A DNA stretch of 18,135 nt from JAVBSX01 sp031549145 (GCA_031549145.1 JAVBQI010000205.1:1-18135), one strand, 5' to 3'; shown: positions 1-7,331, counted from the stretch's first letter. Made by a program: numbers and translations. Notes: generated by a model from the sequence alone, not told the origin.

Positions 1-1
1 A

Positions 2-1147
2 GACTACTATTGCGGCGAGTACGGCACCCCCCAGTGCCAGAAGGAATACAACCGGATCGTCGCCGAATGGCTCTCCGGCAGCCCGCCCGCGACCTCGCGG
101 CCCGGCTTGACCGTCATGGAGCTCCTCGCCGATTACCTCGACTTCGCGATCCGCTATTACACCGACGCCGAAGGCAAGGTCACGCGAAGCTACGACCGTT
201 GCGTTGAAACCGCCAAGCTCCTCAACCATCACTACGCCGACACTATCGTTGAGGAGTTTTCTACCGCACGGTTCAAGGCGTTCAAAAAACAGCTGATCGA
301 TCTCGGTCGCTGCCGCACTTCGACGAACCATCTTCTCGCCCAGGCCCGGCGGATTTTCAAATGGGGGGCCGCCGAAGGTTTGGTGCCCGAGCCGGTTTAT
401 CGAAACCTGACTCTCATTCCGAACATTCGGGCCGGACGTAACGAGGCGAAAGAGTCGGAGCCGGTCGAAGCAGTTGACGATGCCGTGGTCGACGAAACGC
501 TGAAGTACCTGTCGCCGATCCTCGCGACAATGGTCGAGGTCCAGCGGCTGACGGGCATGCGACCCGGCGAAGTTTGCAGCCTCCGGCCGATTGATCTGGA
601 TCGTTCCGACGGCGTTTGGCTTTACGCGCCGCATGACCATAAGACGAAGTGGCATGGTAAAAAGCGGATTGTTCCGGTCGGTCCTCTCGCACAGACTCTG
701 CTTTTACCGTACCTCGACCGTGACAGCGAGGCGTACTGTTTTTCTCCGCGTGAACGAATCGAACAGTTCCGTGTGGCCCAGCGAACCGCGCGGCAAAGCA
801 AAGTGCCGCCGTCGCAGACCGACCGTTCCAAGCGGCGTCCGAAGCGACCGCCAGGGCTCCGGTATACGAACAGCTCCTATGGCAAGGCGATCCTCGGCGT
901 TATCCGCCGCGAAAACGACAAGCGGGCGGACGAGGGAACCGCTCCGATCCCGGAATGGAGCCCGAACCAACTCCGTCACAATGCCGCGACGAAGATTCGC
1001 GCGGCGACGGACATTGAGGCGGCGAGGGTCGTGCTCGGCCACAGTTCCGTCAGCACGACGGAGAGCCATCAATGCGCTACGCTCCTTTCCGGTTGTTATT
1101 TTACATGTCAATTTTTTTGGGCCAGAAATTTTGTTCGTACAAATTGA
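2..1147 (+). CDS. Tyrosine recombinase (phage-type integrase), 5' partial and truncated at its C-terminus; probably inactive
   Basis: The reading frame is open from base 2, so the true start lies before the window; the first ATG is at 107. The N-terminal part (about 107-480) resembles a SAM-like core-binding domain, and the rest the catalytic domain of site-specific recombinases that cut and rejoin DNA at att-like sites. Visible landmarks are the box-I arginine in TGMRPGE (Arg codon 560-562), a lysine-rich HKTKWHGKK turn near 640-670, the box-II motif SPNQLRHNAA (Arg codon 974-976, Asn where many relatives have His) and LGHSSVSTTE near 1035-1065. In this family a tyrosine nucleophile follows that last motif within a few residues. 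Here the sequence instead reads SHQCATLLSGCYF and soon enters AT-rich DNA. The catalytic Tyr is therefore missing, and the 3' end looks replaced or eroded. Family assignment is secure; loss of activity is inferred. Confidence 0.85.
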   Translation, partial: DYYCGEYGTPQCQKEYNRIVAEWLSGSPPATSRPGLTVMELLADYLDFAIRYYTDAEGKVTRSYDRCVETAKLLNHHYADTIVEEFSTARFKAFKKQLIDLGRCRTSTNHLLAQARRIFKWGAAEGLVPEPVYRNLTLIPNIRAGRNEAKESEPVEAVDDAVVDETLKYLSPILATMVEVQRLTGMRPGEVCSLRPIDLDRSDGVWLYAPHDHKTKWHGKKRIVPVGPLAQTLLLPYLDRDSEAYCFSPRERIEQFRVAQRTARQSKVPPSQTDRSKRRPKRPPGLRYTNSSYGKAILGVIRRENDKRADEGTAPIPEWSPNQLRHNAATKIRAATDIEAARVVLGHSSVSTTESHQCATLLSGCYFTCQFFWARNFVRTN

Positions 1148-1400
1148 TTCTTATGTAAAATCAGAGAAAACAAGATTAATAGAATGTTTGGGTGAAATTT
1201 TACTATTTTATAGATTATAGTAATTAAATTGATTTTTCTGATTATCTGTAATTTTCCGATTACATAGAGTCGATAAAGAGTAGTAGAAGAATCTTTCTCT
1301 GCTATTGTTTACTTGAAAAGAGATGATTTCAGCGTTTTTCAAAATCTTTCATGCTATTGAAAACCGTTGTTCGCCTTAAAATACCCTCAGGAGTTTTGTC
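1090..1400. other. AT-rich stretch after the truncated integrase; gene-free from 1148
   Basis: Base composition shifts abruptly near 1090 from GC-rich coding sequence to strongly AT-rich DNA, and this persists to the start of the next gene at 1401. No credible ORF, RNA gene or clear terminator was found. Many -10-like hexamers occur, as expected in AT-rich DNA, but no -35/-10 pair stands out, so no promoter is assigned. The barrel gene at 1401 must be transcribed from here or from upstream. The change coincides with the point where the integrase loses its family sequence, which suggests a recombination or insertion junction. Confidence 0.6.
1389..1393 (+). promoter_or_regulatory. Shine-Dalgarno site for the GTG-started barrel gene
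   Basis: AGGAG ends 7 bases before the GTG at 1401. It supports the GTG start, after which a clear signal peptide follows. Most other genes in the window have no such site. Confidence 0.7.
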
Positions 1401-3641
1401 GTGAAAACCCTTTTGCGGTCCCTTGCCGTCGGCCAATCGCTGCTCTTTCTGTTTTGCCTCGTTTCGCAAGCACAGACCTATTCCGCGACCCAATCGCCGG
1501 GCCGCAGCAACACGTCGCAACAGCCGTCGCTGCAACAATCCTTATTGCTGTCGAAATCGGGGCCCTCCAAAGCCCGAGCGACTTCGAAAAATCCCGTCGC
1601 CCAGGTTCGGTATTCCGTTCCGCAAGACGTTTTTGTTGGCGAAGACGCAACCAGCGACGCGGCTTTGAATTTGGTCGGAGGGGATATCGGGGATGAAACC
1701 GCTTGGGAGCTGACCGGGAATGCAACGTCCTATCGGTCTTCGCGGATTGGCAGTCGACCGATCGATCAATACCCTTCGCCGGAGCCGTTTCCGGGAGCCA
1801 ATCAGATCGACACCTCTCCCAACACCGATTACTATTGCGGCAGCGGTCTACACGGCGGCAGCATGCACGGCAACGTTTCTTCGGGCGGTTATTATCCGGC
1901 TCGCGGGACCAAAACGACCGTTTGGGCAGGGAACGGATCGTCGTTTTCCCAATGCGGTTGCTCGGGCTCGGCCGTCGGCAACTCGCCGATCGACCAGTAC
2001 CCTTCGCCGGAGCCGTTTCTCGGGGCCAATCGAATCAACACGGCTCACAACACGGACAATTTTTGTGGCAGCGGCCTGCACGGCGGCTTCTCGTACGGAC
2101 TTAGCGTTTCTTCGGGCGGCTATGACCCGGCTCAGGGAGGCGGAGAAATCACGTGGGAAAGTGGTGCAAGCGGCACCTCGTTCGCCCAATGCGGGGGCGG
2201 CTCGGGCTGTGTCGGCAATGCTCCGATCGACCAATATCCTTCGCCGGAGCCGTTTCCGGGGGCCAATCATATCAATACGGCCCATAATACCGATCGTTAT
2301 TGCTCCGGTGGCTCGCTGCTCGGGGCGTTCGGTTGCGGCGGTTACAATCCGAGATACGGCGTGATCGGGAATTGCGGCTATGATCCTTGTGGGAACGGCG
2401 GAATGTGCTCACCCGGGAACCTTTTCGATTGCGGCCAAGGGTTCCTGATCGGCTGGGTCGAAGCCGGAGCGACGTTTTCCCCGAGCGACAACAATTTCCC
2501 GATCCGTTACAACGATCAAGGGAACGAGTTTTTAATGAACCAGCTTTACCTGAGTTTCGGGCGAGCGGTCAACAAAAACCGCAACCGGTTTGATATGGGC
2601 GCCCGGGTCGATTTGTTGTACGGAAGCGACTATTTTTACACGAGTGCCTTGGGACTGGAGACGTTCACCTACCGGGAAGGGCCCGGCGGGGTACAGTATC
2701 CGGTCGCCGATCCCCAAAACGCCCAACTCCGCTGGAACTCGAACGACGGCGACCGCCGGGACGGAACAGCGTCAGTTTACGGTCTCGCGATGCCGCAACT
2801 TTACGCCGAATTTTTTTTGCCGATACATCGCGGCTTTACGTTCAAAGCGGGGCATTTTTATTCGATCATGGGCTACGAATCGGTGATGTCGCCGCAAAAC
2901 TTTTTCTATTCCCGATCCTACACGACGATGTACGGGGAGCCGACGACGCATACCGGCATGTTATTCAGCCAGGAAATCACCTCGGGATTGGCGGTACACG
3001 GCGGGATCACCCGCGGTTGGGACACTTGGGAATCGATCGAGGGTAACGACAAACTTTCCGGTCTGGTCGGCGTTCAATGGGATACCTGTCTCGGCTCTTC
3101 GTTCGCTTTTACACTGCATACAGGCAACACCTCGGTTCGCGAGGGGGACAACCGGACGAATTACTCGCTCGTTTATTGCCAACAATTGAACCCATCTTGG
3201 AAATATGTGATTCAACATGATCTTGGAACGGAGGATAACGGAGCCTACTCGATCAGCAATTACGTCGAAACTCGCTCTCGTGCGACCTGGGCGTCGCTTG
3301 TCCAATACCTCGAATGTCAATGGACGCCAAGCTGTGCGTTCGGTTTACGCTTCGAATGGTTCCAGGACAATGGGCATTCCCGGATTCTTCAATCGCCGAC
3401 GAGCATGAGCTTTGCCGGCGGAGATGTTAACATTGAAGGGATGAATTACTACAACATCACGCTCGGAATGAAATGGAAGCCGCTCGAATACCTGACCATC
3501 CGGCCGGAAGTTCGTTGGGACTGGTCCGATGTCGACATCAAGAGTTCTCTCGCCGACGTCTCTTCGATTTCGGGGGTGTACGACGATTTTACGAGCAAGA
3601 ATCAGTGCACGGCGGCAATTGATTTGATTCTGATGTTTTAG
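1401..3641 (+). CDS. Outer-membrane beta-barrel protein (BBP2/OmpL-like planctomycete porin family) with three N-terminal Cys/Gly repeats
   Basis: This 746-residue protein starts at GTG 1401 behind a good ribosome binding site. Residues 1 to about 25 form a signal peptide (hydrophobic LLFLFCLVSQAQ). A Ser/Gln-rich linker follows, then three imperfect repeats each opening with PIDQYPSPEPF at residues 120, 196 and 275. They are rich in Gly and contain paired cysteines. From about residue 342 the sequence matches a family of planctomycete porin-like barrels, with signatures such as NQLYLSFGRAV, ARVDLLYGSDYFYTSALG, PQLYAEFFLP, KAGHFYSIMGYE, RGWDTWE and LRFEWFQD. The chain ends in phenylalanine (LILMF), typical of outer-membrane barrels. 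It is probably an outer-membrane channel or structural protein; its substrate is unknown. The repeat region is unusual for a porin and may be surface-exposed or cell-wall associated. BBP2 was named from memory of the family; BBP7 is a less likely alternative. Confidence 0.85.
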   Translation: MKTLLRSLAVGQSLLFLFCLVSQAQTYSATQSPGRSNTSQQPSLQQSLLLSKSGPSKARATSKNPVAQVRYSVPQDVFVGEDATSDAALNLVGGDIGDETAWELTGNATSYRSSRIGSRPIDQYPSPEPFPGANQIDTSPNTDYYCGSGLHGGSMHGNVSSGGYYPARGTKTTVWAGNGSSFSQCGCSGSAVGNSPIDQYPSPEPFLGANRINTAHNTDNFCGSGLHGGFSYGLSVSSGGYDPAQGGGEITWESGASGTSFAQCGGGSGCVGNAPIDQYPSPEPFPGANHINTAHNTDRYCSGGSLLGAFGCGGYNPRYGVIGNCGYDPCGNGGMCSPGNLFDCGQGFLIGWVEAGATFSPSDNNFPIRYNDQGNEFLMNQLYLSFGRAVNKNRNRFDMGARVDLLYGSDYFYTSALGLETFTYREGPGGVQYPVADPQNAQLRWNSNDGDRRDGTASVYGLAMPQLYAEFFLPIHRGFTFKAGHFYSIMGYESVMSPQNFFYSRSYTTMYGEPTTHTGMLFSQEITSGLAVHGGITRGWDTWESIEGNDKLSGLVGVQWDTCLGSSFAFTLHTGNTSVREGDNRTNYSLVYCQQLNPSWKYVIQHDLGTEDNGAYSISNYVETRSRATWASLVQYLECQWTPSCAFGLRFEWFQDNGHSRILQSPTSMSFAGGDVNIEGMNYYNITLGMKWKPLEYLTIRPEVRWDWSDVDIKSSLADVSSISGVYDDFTSKNQCTAAIDLILMF
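1758..2360 (+). repeat. Three tandem coding repeats of about 76-79 codons
   Basis: Units start at 1758, 1986 and 2223, each with PIDQYPSPEPF followed by GAN, an NTD motif, a Cys-Gly stretch and a GGY segment. The third unit is degenerate after its first half. DNA as well as protein is conserved at each unit start, which suggests duplication within the gene. Confidence 0.85.
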
Positions 3642-4129
3642 TTGAGGCTGTCTCGCTTGCGAAACGAAATTTTTCTGCAAGGTTTCAGACTCCAGGCTTC
3701 AGGAATTGGTCATTCCGATCAAATCTGAGGTCTGAAGTCTTGCCGCAAATTCAAGATAGAATCAAAAATTAGGGAACTATATACTTGACTCCACAGCTCC
3801 TTTTTTCTCTCACAAAGGCACAAAGATCACAAAGGATATTGAGAAATTCGAGTTGTCCTTAGTGTCCTTCGTGCCTTTGTGAGAAAAAACAGGGAATCTA
3901 GGTAAGGATGTGGAGTTAAATATATAATTCCCAAAAATTAGCATCTCGCTTCGCTTCCGTGGGTCAACAAACCGAACCCGGAGCACGGAAAACGGAAAAC
4001 CAAACTCTTGATTCTTCGCGGCCCATCACCTATCATGGGATACGGCTCTCGAGGCAAGTCCGCGGTTTTGTCGTTCCGCCGCTTGTCTTCGATATTCTTT
4101 GTCGGATGCGGCTTTAGCCTCTTTTTGCG
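3642..4129. other. Intergenic region of 488 bases containing a MITE-like element
   Basis: No credible gene was found. 3680-3745 holds a weak imperfect inverted repeat built from CAGACTCCAGGCTTCAG and CTGAGGTCTGAAGTCT, which might be a terminator for the barrel gene, but it has no convincing T-tract. 3764-3940 is the MITE-like element listed separately. 3941-4129 is of ordinary composition and carries no clear promoter, although the transcript of the 4130 gene presumably begins here. Confidence 0.6.
3764..3940. mobile_element. MITE-like element: 161 bp with 24-bp terminal inverted repeats and 8-bp target duplication
   Basis: The element body is 3772-3932. Its ends are inverted copies: left 3772-3795 (begins GGGAACTATATACTTG) and right 3909-3932 (reverse complement begins GGGAATTATATATTTA), matching at 21 of 24 positions. 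The directly adjacent bases are the same 8-mer on both sides, AAAAATTA at 3764-3771 and 3933-3940, as left by transposase-mediated insertion. Inside is a second inverted repeat: 3801-3836 pairs with 3856-3889, with arms containing CTCACAAAGGCAC and its complement, so the RNA or single strand could fold into one long hairpin. It encodes no protein, so it would be a non-autonomous element mobilised by a transposase elsewhere. GGG ends with an 8-bp duplication would fit an IS1595-type transposase, but that is only a suggestion. Confidence 0.82.
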
Positions 4130-5764
4130 ATGCAACGAATCAATTCCTTATTCTTGTTTTTTATTTTATTCGGCTTGTTGCCGACGACCTCGGGAGTTTC
4201 CCGGGGGGCAACCCGGCTTACGCCGACAAGCCCTGAAGTCAAGGCTTCGGTTGCCAAGGCGGTTGAGTATTTGGAAAAAAACGGCGACAAAGAAAAACGG
4301 ACGGGCGGCAAAGCGTTGATCGGTCTCGCCTTGCTCAAAGCGGGGGCCGATCCGAATCACCCTCTGATCGTCGATGCTGTCCGGGATGTTCAAAGGTGTG
4401 TGCCGGGCATTATAAGATTTTCTTATCCGATTTACGCACTCGGAATTTCGGCGATGTTTTTGAGCGAGTTGGACCCGGAGCTTTATCATGAGGAACTAAC
4501 CACCATTGGGGAATACCTGCGAATCACGCAACAGAGAGAAGGAGGTTGGGGGTATCTCGCCGGAGAGAAACCGTCTTCCATTAACGGGGGAGACATGTCG
4601 ATGACGCAGTACGCGGTCATGGGGAGCTGGATGATTCACAAAAATGGTGGAACTGCTTCGACGCCGATGATGCTTGCCGTCGGGAAATGGCTTCTTGCCG
4701 TCCAGACCGAAGAAGGCGCCTATGCTTACACGACGCGTAACACGACAACGGGTTGGTCCCATGTTGAGGTCCGACCTTCGACGACGGCCGCGGGAATGGC
4801 CAGTGTCTATGTCGTATGTGAATTTTTCGGACTCGCCGATACGAGCAAGCCTCTCATGGATTTTGGCGAATCCGAATTGCCGTCCGCTTTTCGGAAGCGT
4901 CAAAAAATCTTTGTCGAGACAACGAATGCCGAGCAGTCCAGCTTGACCGCGAAAGATTTCGTCCAGGTTCAGGAACGGGGTAGCAAGTATCTTCAACAAT
5001 GTTTGCAGTTGGATCCTAAAAAGGTGCGTTATCTCAACTATTATTTTTACGCCTTGGAACGTTATTTTGCCTTTCGTGAAATCGTGGAACGCAAACGGTA
5101 CGAGTCGCCGGAATGGTATAACAAACTGGCCAACATTCTGTTCCAGACACAAAAATCCGATGGGAGCTGGCCGCTCGGCGGACTCGAGACTGAAGTCGAC
5201 ACCGCCTACGGAATCCTCGTCTTGCTGCGTTCGACCCAGCGGACGCTGGGCAAAGGGTTAGACAGCGGCGCTTTGCGGGGCGGTCGGGGGTTGCCGAGTT
5301 CGACGGAACAAACGATCGTTCGCGACGGGCAAGTGATTTCCCTTTCCGAAGTCGCCAACGTCGAAGAACTCCTGGATCGACTGGAGCAGATGAACGAATT
5401 GGATGAACAAACCGTCGCACAGCTTTCGAAAATTCCCGGACGGGAACGAGAGAAACTTTTTTCTCAAAAGAAGGACCGGTTGCGAAATATGACGGAGGCG
5501 GCTTCCCCGGAAGCGCGGCTCGCCGCGGTCGGGATTTTGGAAAAAAGCGGCGACATCAGGAACGCGCCCTTGTTGATCGACGCTTTGGACGACCCCGACC
5601 CGATCGTCGCCGACGCCGCGCAGCAGGCGTTGCTGACGATCAGCCGCAACCCGAAAGGCAAACGGCTCCCGGCACCGACGGATCCGAGCTACGAAACCGT
5701 CCGAAAGGAACAGATCGAGTACTGGAAAAACTGGTACAAAGGCATCGTTCCGGATGAGTTTTAG
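4130..5764 (+). CDS. Secreted prenyltransferase/squalene-cyclase-fold repeat protein with C-terminal HEAT-like segment
   Basis: This 544-residue protein starts at ATG 4130. It is the first start after an in-frame TAG at 4115-4117; no Shine-Dalgarno site is visible. Residues 1-27 form a signal peptide (SLFLFFILFGLLPTTSG). Residues from about 35 to 380 show the alternating helices of an alpha/alpha toroid, with QW-like turns QQREGGWGYL, QTEEGAYAY and QKSDGSWPLGG, the last followed by DTAYGILVLLRST. Such domains occur in squalene cyclases and prenyltransferase beta subunits, but many planctomycete secreted versions lack a known reaction, and no cyclase DXDD motif was seen. A charged linker and a short HEAT-like unit (ASPEARLAAVGILEKSG through DPIVADAAQQAL) end the protein. 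An ExbD-like gene follows 86 bases downstream on the same strand, so co-transcription is plausible. The fold call is fairly firm; the function is unknown. Confidence 0.8.
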   Translation: MQRINSLFLFFILFGLLPTTSGVSRGATRLTPTSPEVKASVAKAVEYLEKNGDKEKRTGGKALIGLALLKAGADPNHPLIVDAVRDVQRCVPGIIRFSYPIYALGISAMFLSELDPELYHEELTTIGEYLRITQQREGGWGYLAGEKPSSINGGDMSMTQYAVMGSWMIHKNGGTASTPMMLAVGKWLLAVQTEEGAYAYTTRNTTTGWSHVEVRPSTTAAGMASVYVVCEFFGLADTSKPLMDFGESELPSAFRKRQKIFVETTNAEQSSLTAKDFVQVQERGSKYLQQCLQLDPKKVRYLNYYFYALERYFAFREIVERKRYESPEWYNKLANILFQTQKSDGSWPLGGLETEVDTAYGILVLLRSTQRTLGKGLDSGALRGGRGLPSSTEQTIVRDGQVISLSEVANVEELLDRLEQMNELDEQTVAQLSKIPGREREKLFSQKKDRLRNMTEAASPEARLAAVGILEKSGDIRNAPLLIDALDDPDPIVADAAQQALLTISRNPKGKRLPAPTDPSYETVRKEQIEYWKNWYKGIVPDEF

Positions 5765-5850
5765 ATCAAAGAAAAAGCTCGTGTGCCGTTCAAAAACGAA
5801 CGCCGTACACCAATTTTGAACCGCTCTCGATCATTTCAACAACCTCGCCT

Positions 5851-6297
5851 ATGTACGCCCGCCCCCCGCACCGTCCCAAGAAGCCGGAATTGACCATGAC
5901 CTCGATGATCGACGTCATTTTCCTGCTGCTGATTTTTTTCGTCTGTACGGCGAGCTTTCAACTGCCGGAAGAGCATCTGCCGCTCAATCTTTCCCGGCCG
6001 GGGACGTTGGCCGATGTCCTCGCCCAAAAACCGGAAGAGACGGATTTCAACGTCGCGAAAATCCGTATCTTCGCGGCCGAAGGAGGATACTGGCAACTCG
6101 AAGGTAACACCTGCCGTTCGCTGAAGGACGTCGAAAAGGTTCTTCGCCGGTTGGCGTCCATTAAAAACGATTTGCCGGTCATCATCGATCCGGAAGGCCA
6201 AGTCCCCGTGCCCCAGGTGATCGATACGTATGACCTTTGCCGGACTGTCGGACTCTCGCGTATTCAATTCGCCGCTGCGAGGACGAAGACAAATTAA
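5851..6297 (+). CDS. exbD: ExbD/TolR-family biopolymer transport protein
   Basis: A 148-residue protein with the ExbD/TolR layout: a short cytoplasmic N-terminus, one transmembrane helix at about residues 16-39 (LTMTSMIDVIFLLLIFFVCT), and a periplasmic domain. The helix carries the conserved aspartate (Asp21), which takes part in proton-driven force generation together with ExbB/TolQ. The C-terminal half (VIIDPEGQVPVPQVIDTYDLC) matches the family's periplasmic domain. Family members are usually 130-150 residues, so it is full length. No ExbB/MotA-like gene is present in the window, which is odd because ExbD works only with such a partner; the partner must be encoded elsewhere. Linkage to the squalene-cyclase-fold gene just upstream suggests an envelope role. 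Start ATG 5851 has no strong ribosome binding site. ExbD versus TolR cannot be decided. Confidence 0.88.
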   Translation: MYARPPHRPKKPELTMTSMIDVIFLLLIFFVCTASFQLPEEHLPLNLSRPGTLADVLAQKPEETDFNVAKIRIFAAEGGYWQLEGNTCRSLKDVEKVLRRLASIKNDLPVIIDPEGQVPVPQVIDTYDLCRTVGLSRIQFAAARTKTN

Positions 6298-6322
6298 GAA
6301 TTAAAAATTATGAATTAAGAAT
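6292..6322. repeat. Short AT-rich direct repeat overlapping the exbD stop codon
   Basis: AATTAAGAAT occurs at 6292-6301 and again at 6313-6322, with related A/T sequence between. The TAA stop of the ExbD gene (6295-6297) lies in the first copy. It resembles low-complexity AT spacers and has no evident function. Confidence 0.5.
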
Positions 6323-6335
6323 GTTGGATACACTC

Positions 6336-6432
6336 AAGCCGGTTTAAAATTTCCGTCTTCAATGCGGTAGCGGCCCAACGAGGCCGCGGTTTGGCAGAAG
6401 GCGAAGCCTACCGCCCCTACCGGCTACGGTAT
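6336..6432 (+). repeat. 97-bp dispersed repeat, copy A (upstream of the DUF4276 gene)
   Basis: Aligned without gaps to 11260-11356, with 87 of 97 identical bases by hand count. The unit starts AAGCCGGTTTAAAATT and ends CCGGCTACGGTAT, so AGCCGG near the start is complementary to CCGGCT near the end. Internal pairs include GCGGCC with GGCCGC and CGGTAG with CTACCG, which suggests a folded RNA or palindromic element. It is oriented with the downstream gene. A diverged inverted copy lies at 14812-14899. Confidence 0.85.
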
Positions 6433-6437
6433 TCCCT

Positions 6438-6456
6438 TCGCGACCGGAGGTCGCGA
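6438..6456. repeat. Perfect 8-bp hairpin just upstream of the DUF4276 gene
   Basis: TCGCGACC, loop GGA, GGTCGCGA. The loop-proximal GGAGG (6446-6450) would be part of the stem and lies 25 bases from the chosen ATG, too far to serve as its ribosome binding site. It may be part of the same repeat insertion as copy A, or a 5'-leader structure. Confidence 0.65.
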
Positions 6457-6475
6457 CTCTCCGTCCTTGAACGCA

Positions 6476-7180
6476 ATGCAACTGGAAATCCTTGTCGAAG
6501 ACGCTTCCGGAAAACGGATGCTCGAACATTTGGTGCCGCGAATTTTGGAAAACCGCGAAGAACCGCGGCGATATCGGATCATCAACATCCAGGAATTGAA
6601 ACACCGGATGATGGCGAAAATGCCGCGAGACCGGGCCCGCACGATCCCTTGGGACGAACTGCTGTTCGAGACGTTGCGAGTCCAGTTGCGGAATTACGCC
6701 AACGCCTTTTCCCGCTCGAAACCGAAAGTCATTGTCGTCGTCGTCGACATCGACTACCACGATTACGAGACGTTTCTTTTGCAACTGGAACGTCTTTTGG
6801 ACGACTGCGAACCGAAGCCGCCGACCGTTTTCGCGCTCGCCGTCGAAGAAGGGGAGGCCTGGTTGCTGGGAGACCGGACCGCCGTCAAGATCGCTTATCC
6901 TTTCGCGAAGGACGCGGTGTTGGAGCAATATGTCCAAGACAGCATTTGCGGGACCTGGGAGTTTTTAGCCGATGCCGTCTACCGCGGCGGGTCGGACCGC
7001 CTGAGTGCGATCGGCTACCCCGAAATCGGCCGGGTCAAATTCGAATGGGCCGAACGCATCTCACCCCATGTCGATGCCGCACGCAACCAATCCCCCAGCT
7101 TTCAACGGTTCCGCGAGAAACTGAACCAGATCACGGACAAGGACACAGGGGGCAAACAAAAAAAAGAGCCGCATGTGTAG
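6476..7180 (+). CDS. DUF4276 family protein (Toprim-like, stand-alone)
   Basis: A 234-residue soluble protein. ATG 6476 is chosen over an in-frame TTG at 6467 because the family begins directly with the LEILVE strand. Toprim-like landmarks are Glu8 (ILVEDASGKR), Asp91-x-Asp93 (VVVVDIDYHD) and the EEGEAWLLGD motif at residues 124-133, typical of DUF4276. The later segments SICGTWEFLADAV, YPEIGRVKFEWAERISPH and SPSFQRFREKL also match the family as I recall it. Toprim-type acidic clusters bind metal and act in nucleases and related enzymes. DUF4276 genes often sit beside an AAA/OLD-like ATPase in suspected defence loci; here no ATPase is present. The gene lies between repeat copy A and a long hairpin, and its last codons and stop fall in the left arm of that hairpin. 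The family is clear; the biological role is not. Confidence 0.85.
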   Translation: MQLEILVEDASGKRMLEHLVPRILENREEPRRYRIINIQELKHRMMAKMPRDRARTIPWDELLFETLRVQLRNYANAFSRSKPKVIVVVVDIDYHDYETFLLQLERLLDDCEPKPPTVFALAVEEGEAWLLGDRTAVKIAYPFAKDAVLEQYVQDSICGTWEFLADAVYRGGSDRLSAIGYPEIGRVKFEWAERISPHVDAARNQSPSFQRFREKLNQITDKDTGGKQKKEPHV

Positions 7181-7256
7181 TCGGTACTCCGACGTAACTT
7201 GCGGACCTGGTACACGGTCCGCAAGTTACGCTGCGCTACACATGCGGCTCTTTTTT
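7160..7256. terminator. Large bidirectional hairpin terminator between convergent genes
   Basis: Outer arms 7160-7180 and 7236-7256 are perfect 21-bp complements, beginning with an A-run and ending with TTTTTT. Inner arms 7194-7207 and 7216-7229 are perfect 14-bp complements around an 8-base loop. Small unpaired regions lie between. The A-run on one side and T-run on the other give a GC-rich stem plus U-tract on either strand, ideal for ending both the plus-strand DUF4276 gene and the minus-strand gene at 7332-9098. The size suggests it arose from a palindromic repeat element. Confidence 0.88.
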
Positions 7257-7276
7257 GCTGACAAGTTCGCGAATCG

Positions 7277-7305
7277 ACCTGTTTAGCCGAGCGACGCAGA
7301 CGCCG
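7277..7305 (+). repeat. 29-bp dispersed repeat, copy 1
   Basis: Same sequence as 17973-18001 except one base, with core TGTTTAGCCGAGCG and GCAGACGCCG. Both copies lie just after the 3' end of a plus-strand gene in the same orientation. The function is unknown. Confidence 0.8.
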
Positions 7306-7331
7306 GTGCCCTCAAGGGATTCGAAACCGAA

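Noticed and set aside
591..1220. Plus-strand ORF overlapping the integrase in another frame
   Set aside because: It is Arg-rich with no recognisable motifs and covers the integrase catalytic region, which is clearly read in the other frame.
1357..1382. TTGAAA and TAAAAT pair before the barrel gene as a promoter
   Set aside because: The spacer is only 14 bases, and the transcript would start at the ribosome binding site.
3801..3889. CACAAAGG motifs as a CRISPR-like array
   Set aside because: The motifs form one inverted pair inside a transposon-like element, with no regular repeats and spacers.
5770..5815. Hairpin after the squalene-cyclase-fold gene as a terminator
   Set aside because: GTTC/GAAC around AAAAAC pairs only briefly, the outer bases are mismatched, and no T-run follows.
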